Positions 44,390 to 57,465 of a stretch of 64,000 bases of DNA are shown here, one piece after another. The stretch spans positions 18,697,285-18,761,284 of the forward strand of contig OZ022586.1 in the NCBI GenBank assembly GCA_963669155.1, given 5' to 3'. A model generated the notes under the pieces. It searched no databases, had not been told where the DNA came from, and worked only from the letters and a program-made list of their open reading frames with translations. The stretch's first letter is position 1; the number at the start of each line of letters is the position of its first letter. The position numbers were made by a program, and so were the translations under genes. Source of the stretch: Arbacia lixula (Eukaryota > Echinodermata > Echinoidea > Arbacioida > Arbaciidae).

Positions 44390-45110
44390 CAACTAAACAA
44401 AAGTTGTAGTGCCTAAAACACTACTCATTCTCTTCTTCAGAGTGCACACAACCACACACACCTCAGAAAAAAACAAAAGAGAGTTCAGTTGCAGTGGTAA
44501 TAGGGACCTACCTGTGCATGTACATTGTAAGTAAAAAGGAACAATATTGACTTTTCTTACCCTTGCAAGCACAATAGTACTCCACTCTCTCCCTTTGTGC
44601 CCCCACCCCATATTATGTAAAGTCATGAGTAATTTTCTATTTCAGAACTTCAACTGAGCACTTTGTGCTTTCCTCACCTGCATCCCCTCCCTTTGCCACC
44701 CTTATCACTCACAAACAACATCAGCCACACAACCATCCCCTCCTTCCCCCTTCTACCCCCTCCTCCCCCCCCCCCTCTTCTTCTCTACCCCTCCTCATCA
44801 GCTACCCCCCCCCCCCCCATCACTCACAAACACAAACAATAATACTATAGTAATGCTCTCCACTCAGCCACCCCCTAACTCCTCCCTCCCTCCCTCCCTT
44901 CCCCCCTTTCATATGCACTCACAAACTCACAAACAACATAAATTCTAACCATTCAACCATTCCCTCCTCCCCACCCCCTCCCATTCTACCCATATCACTA
45001 ACAAAAGAAAACCTAACCCTCATTCCTCTCCCCCATGACCACAACAATAGTAATGCTATCCACTCAGCCATCCCCCTCCCCCCCCCCCTCCCCTTCCTCT
45101 GCCCCTCATT
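44200..45110. other. C-rich low-complexity intron stretch, no exon seen
   Basis: Repeated poly-C and (CCT)-type tracts and a (CA)n run at about 44363-44386. Open frames here are Pro/Ser-rich by composition only. Confidence 0.7.
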
Positions 45111-45640
45111 TCACCCCCTTGAGCCCTCCAAAGGGACCAGGGCCATTCAGAGAGGCAAGACGAAGAGGCCAAAGATAGAGGGGCCCATTCACGGGATGGT
45201 GGGCATGAAAAGGGGGCTTTTCTCCCGGGAACAATAGAAGACGCTCCCCTTTTGGCCCTCTCCATAGAGAAGCTCCCAGCCCATGCAACCACATTTCACT
45301 ATGGCCTTGAAGTCCCACGCAGCTGTTGAATGGGTCATCCTGTCTATTGACCACTTGACTAGCCGCTTGACCAATCGCTTGACCAATCGTCTTCTCCCTT
45401 CCCCTCCCGCTCCTTTCACTCCATCCTACTTTCTGAGGTCTTTGGGGCATGGTGTAAGCTCTGGCTGGAGAGCTTTGCATTGCATTGTGGTTCCTCCTTA
45501 TCTGCAGGGTGTGAGTGGTAATGTCATTATGGCTCTTAAACCACATACTATGATACAGTTTGTGGTTTCAGGTATTAGTCTTACTTTCAGGCTGCTGGGC
45601 ATTTCTTCTTATCCAAACTGAACAACAAACATGTTCGACT

Positions 45641-45840
45641 TCAAGGTAGCCTGTCCCTTTTGCAGACCTAATTCGGAAAATTGGCTAATCTCAGTGAAAT
45701 CTAGTTAGATTTTCATACTATGGAAGTTATAGCACCTCTGACCTTCAAATTTCACAGTTGGTATCCCAAAGATACGTGCTAAATAATGTGCAAACTTTCA
45801 TGAAGTTTGCAGAGGTTTGTAAAAGGGACGGGCCACCTAT
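45641..45840. mobile_element. MITE family C, copy 3
   Basis: Left end tcaaggtagcctgtcccttt, right end aaagggacgggccacctat, inverted. Confidence 0.75.
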
Positions 45841-46289
45841 AAGCAGCCTAATCACTCTCGCTAGTTCATCTAAGGCTTGCCAAAACAAGTGAGACAGACT
45901 GGAAGGAAAGGAGACTGACAATGGTACTAAATGATGTCAAGACTGTATGAGGCCTAAAAGATACGTATTGAAGAGCTCAGGAGACAGTTACATTTCATAA
46001 GTTACAATATACCATGTACACAAAGTCATTTGCTTAAACTCCACTGAATACTGAAAGTGCATACGTACATTCCAGTCTGCACTGCAGTGCACATAATTAT
46101 ATTTTCTGCATGAATATATTATCACAAAGTTAGCTTGGATGGATGTGTTCCCATGCATACTTGTGTTATCTTCAGAATAAATTTTACCTCATTATGGAAC
46201 ACAGTGCATGTGTAAAGAAGAAAGACCAAAAAAGTAAACATTCATGTCTCAACATGACTGACTCAAGTACAGCATAATCTGCACATCCC

Positions 46290-47010
46290 CCCCCCCCCTT
46301 TCTCTCTCTCTCCCTCTCTTTCATTTCTGTTTTCTCTTCTCTTTCCAACTGCATAATGAAGAGCACATGACACATGAAATATGTTTTGCAATCAATATAT
46401 ATTTTCATTTTTTGCACATTTTATTCTTTCTCTTTTTGTCTTCTCCTTCTTATTACTTCCCTCAATTTCCCTTCTATTTCTCTGTCTCTCTCCCTCTCTC
46501 TCTTTCTCCCTTACTCTCTCTCTCTCTCTCTCTATTTGTTCAATTGGGTGCACAATATTATGTTAACAAGCTTTACCCACATCAAACATTTGCCTCTAAA
46601 GTCTTATTTCTTTATACTGTGATCTCAATACCTCTCATGTTCCTCCTTTCTTTGTCTTATCCTTTTCCATTTGGGTTCTTTCTTCACTCTTACTAGTATT
46701 CTTTCCTTCTTTTTCATCTCTTGTTTACTTGTACAATGATCAAGCATGAATAAAATAGTGAGTCTCACTCTTTCTCTCTCTCTCTCCCTCTTTTTTTTCT
46801 TCTCTCTCCCACTATTTTGCTCTCTTCCTTCTCAGTTTCTCTCTCATCTCTCACTTTTTCTTTTTTTTCATGGGCCTCTGTCGTTCACTTTATTTTGCAG
46901 GGATGTCTCATCATGCCCTAAATGTCTCTCCATTTACCCTCACCCCCCCCCCCCTCTCTCTCCTTCTCTCTCTCTCTCTCTCTCTGTCTCTCCCTTTCTC
47001 ACCCTCTCTC
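46290..47010. repeat. (CT)n-rich low-complexity region
   Basis: Several CT microsatellites and pyrimidine-rich text in GREB1's first intron. Long Ser/Leu frames across it are compositional. Confidence 0.9.
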
Positions 47011-47989
47011 TTTCTTACAGTCTTTACACTTTGCCTATAGACCTTTTATCACTATCTCTCATCTCATTTTCTTCTGATTCCATCCCCTCTCTAACGATCC
47101 CTATATAGTGTAGATATCATCTCCTACCACTATAGTAGCCTGCATGCATTAAATTCAAATATTGACTGGTCTGAGGGGAAGGCCTATTTACTTAAAATAT
47201 TAATTAAAATATTTTAACTTAGAGGGCAGCCAAAGTGTAAATTGGTCCATAATGCAAATACAACATTTTTGACACACAAATTGCCACATCACTTTCACTA
47301 CACTGCTAATATGGGACTCTACAGAGCAAGACATATTTTAAAATGGTCACCGGGTGTGTGTGTGGGGGGGGGGGGGGGGGGGGGGGGCCTAAAGCTAGGT
47401 CCAACTTCCATCAACCAATCAGATGGTAGGATTCATTTTTACGTGAGGTACGTGCAGATCGATATCACTAATAATTTAATGGCCCCGGTTAAGGTTTTCT
47501 TTTTTCTTATGGGACGTGGGTGCCTTCATTTTGTACCAATTAAGATATTAAATTGTTGTCATTGGAAACATTTTGAAGGCGTATCTTAATGTAACACTCA
47601 TGTTATTCTACGAGTACGAGAGCACGCAAGCTGGATTGACTTGCGAAGTCCGAAACGTAACTGCATGTAGTAACTTTATCTTGTATTTCAGGCTAACCAG
47701 GAGTTAATTTGAGTACATACATGTAGTCATATTCTAGATCTTCAGTTATACTAAAGAGTCTTTAGAGATTTAGAAGTAACATGGAATGTAGCTAGACTCA
47801 ACAAATCTTAGTATGAGCTAAAAAGAAAAAGTAAATGTTTTAACTAAATTTACATTCAAGTAATGATAACTGTCTAGCCTTACCATGTTGTCAGGTTAAG
47901 AAATCAATTTTGATTGTAAGAGTGAATTTAAATCTACCATACACATACTGACACATGTTCACCATCACACACACACAGAAGCACAACGC

Positions 47990-48600
47990 CACCTAAGTTG
48001 TGCATGTCTGCCACATTACATAATTGAATAGCGGCTCGCTTGCCGGAATGAGTTGAGCGCGGCTCATTCAAGCAGACATTGAATGGTTTTTCTTCGGCTC
48101 AATCCTCCAAGCGCCATGGCCGCGGCTAAACAAGCAATTGAATGGTCAGCTAGCCGCGAACGAACATGCATGCAGCCCGACCCCGGCCCCGCATACAAAC
48201 GTTATGCACAGCGTGCATAGCGCTAGCACTGACTTCGCTCGTTCGGTTTTGTTTGCAATTCAAGGACATCAACATACGCTTACGAACCGGCGCAGATTAA
48301 CAGGGTCATGCGATCAAAACTCATTGATTTCAACGCTAAAACCAAACCCAAGCATACCTCACAGCCACTAGCATCACACAGATGAAATCATAAACACGAT
48401 TTCATACGATTTAGAGAGCAAAATGAACGATTTTCGCCTACTTGCCACCTCGAACGATCGCTGATCAGGTCGCCGCACAGGACAAGTTGATCCCCAGGAC
48501 TGTCTAGACTGGTTCGTGACGTCATGGTACGTCGCGTACCGGACCAGACGTCCCTTACGGCGGGCAGATTACTAATACACGGGGGAGAAGCGATCATTGC
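47990..48600 (-). promoter_or_regulatory. CpG-rich candidate GREB1 promoter / 5' region
   Basis: This stretch is visibly richer in CpG and GC than its flanks (cggctcgcttgccgg, gccatggccgcggc, gtcgcgtaccggac). It lies upstream of the first coding exon on the minus strand, as expected for a promoter or non-coding first exon. A perfect CRE word TGACGTCA is at 48517-48524. The transcription start was not located. Confidence 0.55.
48442..48600 (-). other. Candidate GREB1 non-coding first exon
   Basis: Reading leftwards, a CpG-rich stretch ends with the donor GGCAA|GTAGGC at 48436-48441. This could splice to the acceptor at 43345. The 5' limit is arbitrary. Only cDNA evidence can confirm it. Confidence 0.35.
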
Positions 48601-50590
48601 TGACGGAGGGACGACATTAAAACATAAGAATCATCAACCTTGAAGTTACGTAACGCAGAGGATATGGGTACACTTTTAGAGCGAAAAATTACATCGTTCA
48701 TGAGTAAACACTCCTGGCCGGAAGTGACTGTCTTAAATGTATTTTCCGTCAATGTTCGCGTCCCTTCGTGTTTTCATGCAAAATGAACGTGCTTCTATTG
48801 TGGCGAACATTACAAAGTGCCTTTCAATATTCCGTACACTGCAACTCCCACATACATTATGGCTAAGTGCCGTCCCAACTGCGCGTACGTACAATGCGTA
48901 CAGTGCTATCAGAATCCAATGTGTATCGTAGCATTTGCAAATCAATTTACCGTGCGGTTTATGCTTACATATGAGTATTAATGTAGTTGAAATGAAACAT
49001 GGTAGGTAAATATTTGATTACATTCTCTAGTCGTTCATCACATTCATAAATTAAGACACAAGATTGTTCTTCTCTTTTGCGACACGTGATCAAATTGGAG
49101 ATGTCTCGAAAATTGGACACATAATTTCTCAACGCCTTTTTCCAAATTGATATGGAACCATCATCTAACAATAAGGTCTTGATTAATTCTTCAAAAAAAT
49201 AACATGAATGAATACTAAAAATGATTACGGGAAGGAGGGGGGGGGGGGGGGAGGAGGAATGAGAGTAAGATGGCCCATAGTCGATCATTATGAAAGCACG
49301 CAGCTGGAATATATTCCACATACCTATTTTTTTTTTTTTTTTTTTTTTAGAGGCTAAATAATTAAAAGATAAGGGCTGGAATATGCACAATATGAAAAAA
49401 ATTACCTAATGCATAATAAAGGAAATGGAATACAATTTTATTTTCCTGATAATAAAAACACAACATTCTAGATATAGATGTTATGCCACAACCTACGCTA
49501 TCATAGAGATAAACACTTAGAAATTAGATGGAATATATTCCACATCATGGTAAGCAGCCATACTATTTTTTTAAAAGAGAGAGAAAAGAAAAACACGTGA
49601 CGTGATTAAAAACGTATTTTTGAAGAGGTTGTGGTCGTGTTGACTTAACGATGGCATTATACTGTGTTCCAGCGCGGCACTAATTATTGGTGTAGCAAAA
49701 TGTGTAGCTTGTTTTTGTATTTCCCGATGGCATTGTCAGTAAACGCTGAGTGATTCTGTTGGGGACGAGCGTACATGGAAGGGGTGCCGGGTTGGGGGTG
49801 AAGGGGAGGAGAGCGGAAGGGAAGGGTATTTATGGACGATTTTCCTCCATTGGGATTAAATTCTAATATACACGCAGGTTCATTAAATACTTCATTTTTA
49901 TTATTTTTTATATTTATTTATTTCATTTCATTCATTACTTATTTATTTTCACTTTTTGTGGGGGTCGCGAGCGGATATGTTTTTTTCTCAATAATGAACA
50001 TTGTTATAATGTATATCGTGTATGTTTAAAATGATGGACGGTAAGGGGTGAGTGATGGGGAGGGAGGGGGGGGGGGGACCAGAGCTAGAATTAGATGATT
50101 TTTCTTGGTAGTTTTTACATTTGGATGGTATTGCCTTGTATTGTTTATGATTTGGTGTTGGCGTTATATTTGTGCCCGCACTATTAGAATAGCGCCGGAT
50201 GATCCGAGTGCAAGGGGCATAATGTCAATGATGAAGCACTCTTATAGGGAGTGAGATTATAAATGTTGCTGGTGGCATTTTGTGCAATTAAGTCTCTCAT
50301 TATCATTGTCATGACGATGCGTAGTAAGTCAATGGGTTTGTCAAGGCATGGTCATGTAAGGGTAAATGATTCAGTAAACTACACGATTGCGCGTGGAAGA
50401 GCCCAGTCTGAGTCTATTCAGTCAGCATGTAATATTTCAACCATATGCTTTCAAAACTAATGGAATATACTTCACAAAGCCTTGGCTGAAAAGCCATTTG
50501 CCTTTCTAGTCCCCCATGCCTTAATTCGCCTTGCGAAATACAAAAAAATATATACAATAAGGATTTTGAGGGATATTGACTGCTAAAACT

Positions 50591-51048
50591 AAGCTGAAAT
50601 TTAAATATCATGAATTCAAAGGGTGTCATTTTTTAGAATTAGGTTTCCTGCCATTTTATGAAAAAAAAATTGTATTAATCCTTGGAATATTAATGAGATT
50701 TTCACTTTCACAAATGTGTGTACATTAGATAATTTATTCAGAACACAAAAATGCATTCTGTGCATCACACCAGTCAATCAACTAGCAACTGGCATCACTA
50801 ATAATGCATGATGCTTCTGGCAGAAAAGACCTCATAGGTTTACATGACTTTGTGTGATGCACAATGCGTATTATTGTGTTCTGAATTTATCAGATGATAC
50901 ACACAACTGCTTCAGTCTGGATTTGTCTAAAAGTAAAAAAAAATCATTGAATATTCCAAAGACTATTACAAGAATATTGATTAATAAAATATCATAAAAC
51001 CTGCTTGTAAAACATTGATATCCATTGACTTCATGATGTGTCAGCTTG
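50591..51048. mobile_element. Long inverted-repeat element
   Basis: Left arm (aagctgaaatttaaatatca ... attcagaacacaaaaatgca) and right arm (tgcgtattattgtgttctga ... tcatgatgtgtcagctt) are diverged inverted copies of about 180-200 bp, best at the inner ends (gcatcacac / gtgtgatgc). Probably an old foldback element. Confidence 0.75.
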
Positions 51049-51226
51049 ATTTGAGTCATAAATTATTTCTTATCCTTATCCTAAGCGTGTGAACAGTGCT
51101 TTAAACACCTAGTTGCTCATTTTAAATGTAATGATGACGACCTGTCGACTTGCCTGACGACAAAGCAACAAAATAATGTATGCAAACATCTGACAAAAGA
51201 AACAACATCCCATTTAACAGGTGTAT

Positions 51227-51233
51227 GCGTGTA

Positions 51234-51266
<33 letters not shown>

Positions 51267-51295
51267 GCATGTCTGTATGTGTGTGGGCGTGTGTT
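51227..51295. repeat. (GT)n / (TATG)n microsatellite
   Basis: Mixed gtgt and tatg repeats about 600 bp upstream of the CD36-family start codon. Confidence 0.9.
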
Positions 51296-51902
51296 ATGTG
51301 CGGAATGATGCCATCTTATTTCATTTTTATGTGGGCTGGGATTGGTGGTGTACATGTACGTTTTACGTGTATTGAGGCTATACGCAGGTCACAGTCATTG
51401 GGCGGTCGACAAAACATGGTACGTATCCTTCTTTCGACTCAAAAAATATTAGTGCCTAATTTTCAGCGCAACATGACTCATTAAGTAAGAAATATATCCC
51501 AAAATTAACTATATCAAAATATGTCAAGGGATTTTCATATCTATGGACAAGTGTTAACCTTTGACAGTCTTCAGGTGATCAATCTGGAGGGCAAAAATCG
51601 TTGACCCTGATACGTGGTAATATAGTAGCTTTGCAAATCAATCTATTCAACAGTAAGCGTGAAAATTGCTAGGATCTAAATTGAAATTTGCGGACGAACT
51701 ATATACTGTTATGCAATAGGTTGTGTGTAGATGGAAGTGTTTTGTCGTGAGTTTTGTGTGATTTCTTCCTCATTGGTCGACTCATTGTGTGTAATAGTAA
51801 TAGAAGTCGAATGGTCAACTGGTGAATATTTCTTTCCCGATTTCCAATATCAGCCTGTGGCTTAGGACTAATCTAATTGAGCCCGACTTCCGCAAGATCG
51901 CG

Positions 51903-52160
51903 ATGGATACGCTTGAAGACGACTGCGATTCTACGTTCGAAAGCGACGATGATGACGCCCCATTGATCAAACACCCCTCCTCTGATCATGCGAAGAGCAA
52001 AGAAGACCATTCCTTAAAAGATGGTGGAAAACGAAAATGCACCACCAGTCGTGTCGTCTGCACCGGGTTTCTCCTACTGATGGCAATGGGATTCATTTTC
52101 TCTGGTTTACTTTTCCTACCCTGGCTCGTGGACACTGTGTATCGGTACATGGTCGACCAT
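51903..52160 (+). CDS. CD36-family exon 1: N-terminal tail and first membrane helix
   Basis: 86 codons. Acidic tail MDTLEDDCDSTFESDDDD, then APLIKH, a Lys-rich segment and the helix. Donor ACCAT|GTAAGT, phase 0. A (possible) 5' UTR extends upstream. Confidence 0.92.
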
Positions 52161-55100
52161 GTAAGTAGACATTGCTCATGTATTCAGTTGAATTTAATTT
52201 CAAATCCTACAAACTCCACACTTAAAAAGAATAAGTTACAACTCGAATCAAAATGAAATTTACACATCAAGCTGAATGATGTCAAACTTTTGTGACATTA
52301 ATTTTTATTGATTTAGGTTTTAGAAAAAAAAAACTTGGCATATTTTCACTTCTGTGCAAATTTTCACCTTAGGCTACATGTATTTTTACCTGTTATCCAA
52401 AACTCCCATCCCACCCTCCTGCCTGTAAATTATAAGTTTTCCTTTCCATGCTAAGTTTAAGCAGGGATGTGTTATGGAAGGATATGAAGCAACTTTCTTT
52501 CTTTGAACCCATGTGCCAAGCCGCTGAAAAGTTATGGTGTTCTCAACAGGTGCTGTTCAGGTGTTTGAACAATTATGAGCATGATTGCGTGGCAACGGGT
52601 TCTCAGAGAGAACAAAAGAAATGTACAGTCTCATTTCGCTTGTCCCGTTCTGTTAATGGCATTAATACCTCCACGAGCACAACAGGTATCAGCAAACACA
52701 AATAAACAAGTTTTCAAGTAAAATATCTCTGCTGCACGCAAACACACACAAACGCCGTTAATGATGATACACAGCTTAATATATCATTTTGAGAGTGGTT
52801 GAATCCCCCAAATGCACAAGATGTCGGAAAGTGAAGAAATTGGTCAATTTTGTAAGTAATACGAATAGCTTATTGGTCCGATTTTTAATGATTCCTCAAT
52901 ACCTTTCGAAACAAAAGCAGAGTATTAGGATCTGTCATTATCTGCCGTTAACTTCCTTACAGTTTGCAAACGAATTTGTCGAAAACAAAACGTCTACAGA
53001 CAAATGGGAAATTAAAGACATTTCTTTTCAAGTTGACATCAGCTAAATGTCGGCTCGGCACATGGAACATCAAAGCATTGTCATGATTATGGAATTCTTT
53101 TGACATTCATGAGCACGCTTTAGAACCCATACAGATGTTTGAATGTATTATGCTCGAGTTTCTACTCCTTCCATAACACATCCCTGTTATATTCAATGAT
53201 GTTTAAGGACAAAGAGTACCATCAGCCGTTAATTAATGCAGATTCATTGTACTTTTCTTCTAATCACACAAGAATGCCTTACACAGATTTTCTCTTTGAT
53301 CTCATAATGTTCAATGCCGCCGATTCTCTGAATGATTTTGCCTGGATTTGACATATAAACAAAATCGGATGCGCAGAAGAATTTGGGGAGATATCCTCAC
53401 CCCATACACTTGCGCAGTTGTGACATGTAATATTCAATCCGAGACAATATTGTTACCATATGGCAAAAAGGCTCTAATCGAGAAATCAAATTGCCGTACA
53501 AAAGTCTCAATTTCACAATGTTTCGCATCATATTCCATTAAAAATGCATGAAACGTTACTTTCAGATATTTTCCTTTCAAACAAGTAACATGAAAAACGT
53601 GCCCAGCCGTGCTCAAGCTAGTATTTCCATCTCAAAAGTATCAAATTTCGTATGCGCTTGTCCTTATTAACTACATAACAAGCACATATAGACAAAATTA
53701 AAAGTTCAGCAGCGAAAGCTGAAATGTATGCATGTATAGTAATGTGTATGACCTATTATAAAATCCAGGTGAACGTGACGCAATCGCCGATGCATCATAT
53801 TGTTGAGAGCAGGTGCTAGTACATTAAAGCTCTGTCCTGATTGTGGAATCCTTTTAACATTCATTAGCATGAACACATAGGTACACATACTGATGTTTGA
53901 ATATAATTATGATAGTGTTTCTTCTCCTTCCTAACATCTTCCTTCCCAGACTCACTAGCGGTAATGGTCAATGAATAATACATAATTGCCAATTGGGTCT
54001 GCTGTACAAACATATATCATTATGAGCTGGTGACTGCAGTTTAGGCTCATTCACCGACTGACAAATATTTGTGCTTGCAAAATAGACTAATGAGAGCCTG
54101 TCCAGATAAATGCGTCAAAGAATCGTAATGTAACCTAACGGACAAATCGTACGGCATAAATCCGTACTGGAGAGTACATAATATATGCGAATGGAAACCG
54201 CTCTAAAACATCATCACCACCACCGACAACAACAACAACAACGCGCCACACTGGGTTTCAACCGCACATCCATTGAGACTAATGAATTGACGCATTGACC
54301 TGACGCGTAGCAACGCAGCGCAACATTTGTAATAACGGTTTGTGCTTACAAACTCATGAGGCCGAGGTTGACCAGAGCTCACTTTTCTATTGCCAGTTCA
54401 CGTATTGACCTGGCGCACAGTGACGCAACAAAAATCTTGCGTTGACCAGACCGTGATAACAGTTTGCGTTTGAAAATGCACTCTCGACGCATTCAGGTGA
54501 CTATGATTGACCAGAGCTCCCCAGTATATAGCCAGTGGGCCCACCCATCCACCCCCATTTACCAGAGCTTTTACTTCTTCAACCTGGAGAACCCCGATGC
54601 CGTCATCAGAGGTCAAAGGCCAAGGGTTACGGAGAAAGGACCTTACGTTTACAGGTCAGACGAATTATCATAAAAGTATTTTTTATTGATTATGAATGTT
54701 GAAATCGGTACAGAAACAGGCTTTGCTGCATCGTTATTCTTCTTGGGAAGCGGGGGGGGGGGGGGGGGGGGGTCTGAGTTATTTCGAAACTTAAAGGGGA
54801 AGTTCACCCTGAAATTATTTTGGTTTCAATAAAAAGAGACAAATGAAAGAAACATATGAGTGAAGGTTTGACGAAAATCGGTCAAAGGAAAAGAAAGTTA
54901 TTGGATTCTAAAATTTTTATTTTGTGACGTCACATGAGAGGTGCTCTCCCATATGTTGTGTACAATTTTTTTTCGAAAATGTGCATTTTCTCACAAAGAT
55001 ATGCATCCTTTTACTTGTGCGTTTGATACATTATCAGAAATACGTTTTTACACAAATACCTGTACGAAAAAAAAAATCATTCCGTTGTCAAAAACAGAAA

Positions 55101-56550
55101 AAAGGCAATTTATCGACTTATTTTGTACACAACATATGGGAGAGCACCTCACACGTGACGTCACAAAATCAAAACTTTAAAATCAAATAACTTTGTTTTC
55201 CTTTGACCGATTTTCGTCAAACGTTCCCTCATATGTTTCTTTCATATGTCTCTTTTTATTGAAACCAAAATAATTTCAGGGTGAACTTCCCCTTTAAGGA
55301 GGTTTAATTTGTCCGGAAGTGGAATCAACTTCTTTAAATAAAAACTACAGTGCAGTAATCATTTTTGGATAAACTAAATAAACACTATTCTATTTTATGT
55401 TTAAAGAACCCTTATTTCATTTTCGGATTTACGAGCTCTATTTAATTTGAGAATTCACGAACCCCATTACATTATCGGATTAACGAACGTTTGGAATAAA
55501 GAACCTCTGGAACGACGGACCTTTGGAATTTGAAATAAGGACTTTTGGAATAACGGATTTCTGGAATAACGAACCATTGAAAGAAGGAACCTTCTGAATA
55601 ACGGACCTTAGAAATAACGAGCTGTGAGACCTTTTCTTCTCTCATTTTCATCTTTCATCCTTTCATCATGACTTTCCCACCCAGGATGACGATCGATCGA
55701 GACAACGTCACCTTCAACAAGAATGGCACCGTGTCCTTCTTCACACGGTTCCGATACTTCTTCGATAGTGGTCGATCCGTAGGACCCGAATCGGACATGA
55801 TTACAACAGTAAATGCTCCTCTAATGGTAGGTATTCTGCAAACTCAGACTCAATTACAGTGAATGACACTGTCTCAAAAAGTGACACGGGTCTGGTACGG
55901 TAAGACTACAGCACTGAACACTCCTCAAATAGACTGGGAGGCGATTTGTTTTATTTTTGAATGAAATTGTAGGCATACACCCAGTAGTAGTAAGGATTGC
56001 GTGCTCCATCCTGTAACTAAATTGAAAACAAGTCAGAAATATTTTTGTTTTGTTGTACGCTCGCTCCATCTTGTGCAAGATGCGAAATTGATGCAATGCA
56101 GCGACTAGAGATACCCATACATGCAAGTGACATGTATGTTGACAAAGCCAAGACCGCAATGTGCTCTACAGCTTGTCCCAAAAAAAATACAAAGGTACAT
56201 TCTGCAACAATAATTGTAAAGATATGGCAGAGTTATATTTCAGTGTATGAAAATATAACTTCATAATGATTATCTTCATCTTGCAAAAGAACCCTATTCC
56301 ATTTGCGTCAGTGGTCACGGAGAATGGGGATCTTTTGTCAATCATGTCCAATGTCCTGTCCCTCCAGATTTTTGTAAGGAGACGTATTGTCCATTGTGTT
56401 CACGATTTATGATCGAAATTGTCTAATGTATTTTTGCACAAATACATGTTAGGAAAATTAAGAAATGCTTCTATTTCAATCTATTTCAATCTGACGACAT
56501 ACGTATGGTACATGCAGTAGGAATGAAGTAGACAATTACTCTTCAACCCA

Positions 56551-56602
<52 letters not shown>

Positions 56603-57046
56603 TCTTTCTCTTTCACTCTCAGACCACAGCGTACAAGATGAAGGACCAGCTCTTCATCGTCCGAAGCATCGTCGACGGAGTCGTGCGCGAGCTCAGCGAA
56701 GACGTCTTCATCAGGCGGTCCGTTTCGGAATTCCTATGGGGGTATGAGGACGCGCTCCTCAAGGTCGCCAATAAGTTTAACCCCTTCACCGAGCCGCCGC
56801 CTGGATTCGATACAGGGCATTTCGGCTTCTGTCTTGGAGTAAGTGACTAAGAAATGACGAGATTTACTGTACATTTGTCGCTTTGGTAGCTAGTTTGCGA
56901 TGGTAAAAAAAAATGTCTAAATGCTTGATATGTCAGTTTTATATCATAAGCTTTCTCTCTCTCTTTGTCTCTACTACCTTTCTCTGAATCTCTCGATCTC
57001 ACCTCTCCCCCTCTGAATCTCCTTCTCTCCATCCCGCTCCCCACTC

Positions 57047-57111
<65 letters not shown>

Positions 57112-57409
57112 TCTCACTCTCTCCCTCTCTCTCCCTCTCTCCCCGCCCCCCCCCCCTCCCTTCCCACTTTAGCTAAACACGTCTCATTCCGAGCTGTACA
57201 CAGTGTTCACGGGGAAAGAGAACAAAAGTTTGTTGAGTCTCATCAACAGACTCGACGGCGATGGCGCCCTTTCATTCTGGTGGTCGGCCGAAGCCAACGA
57301 CTTGCAAAAAAGTTCAGGTGATAAAAAATATTGGCCTAATTTTAATCGACTTGATCACTGTCCAAAGTAAAATGAGATGTAAGATGTAATGTTAATATTT
57401 TGGCCTTCC

Positions 57410-57465
<56 letters not shown>

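Larger units (their letters stand above)
48600..51902. other. Intergenic region between divergent genes
   Basis: No coding exon recognised. It holds poly-G and poly-T runs (49238-49251, 49328-49348), a long inverted repeat (50591-51048) and a (GT)n run (about 51227-51295). The upstream sequences of both genes lie here. Confidence 0.65.

Noticed and set aside
45106-45546. 146-codon minus-strand open frame
   Set aside because: No recognisable domain and no fit in phase with GREB1 exons; it might be part of a non-coding 5' exon, but nothing shows this.
46367-47108. Ser/Leu-rich open frames
   Set aside because: These are CT-repeat translations without splice sites or family resemblance.
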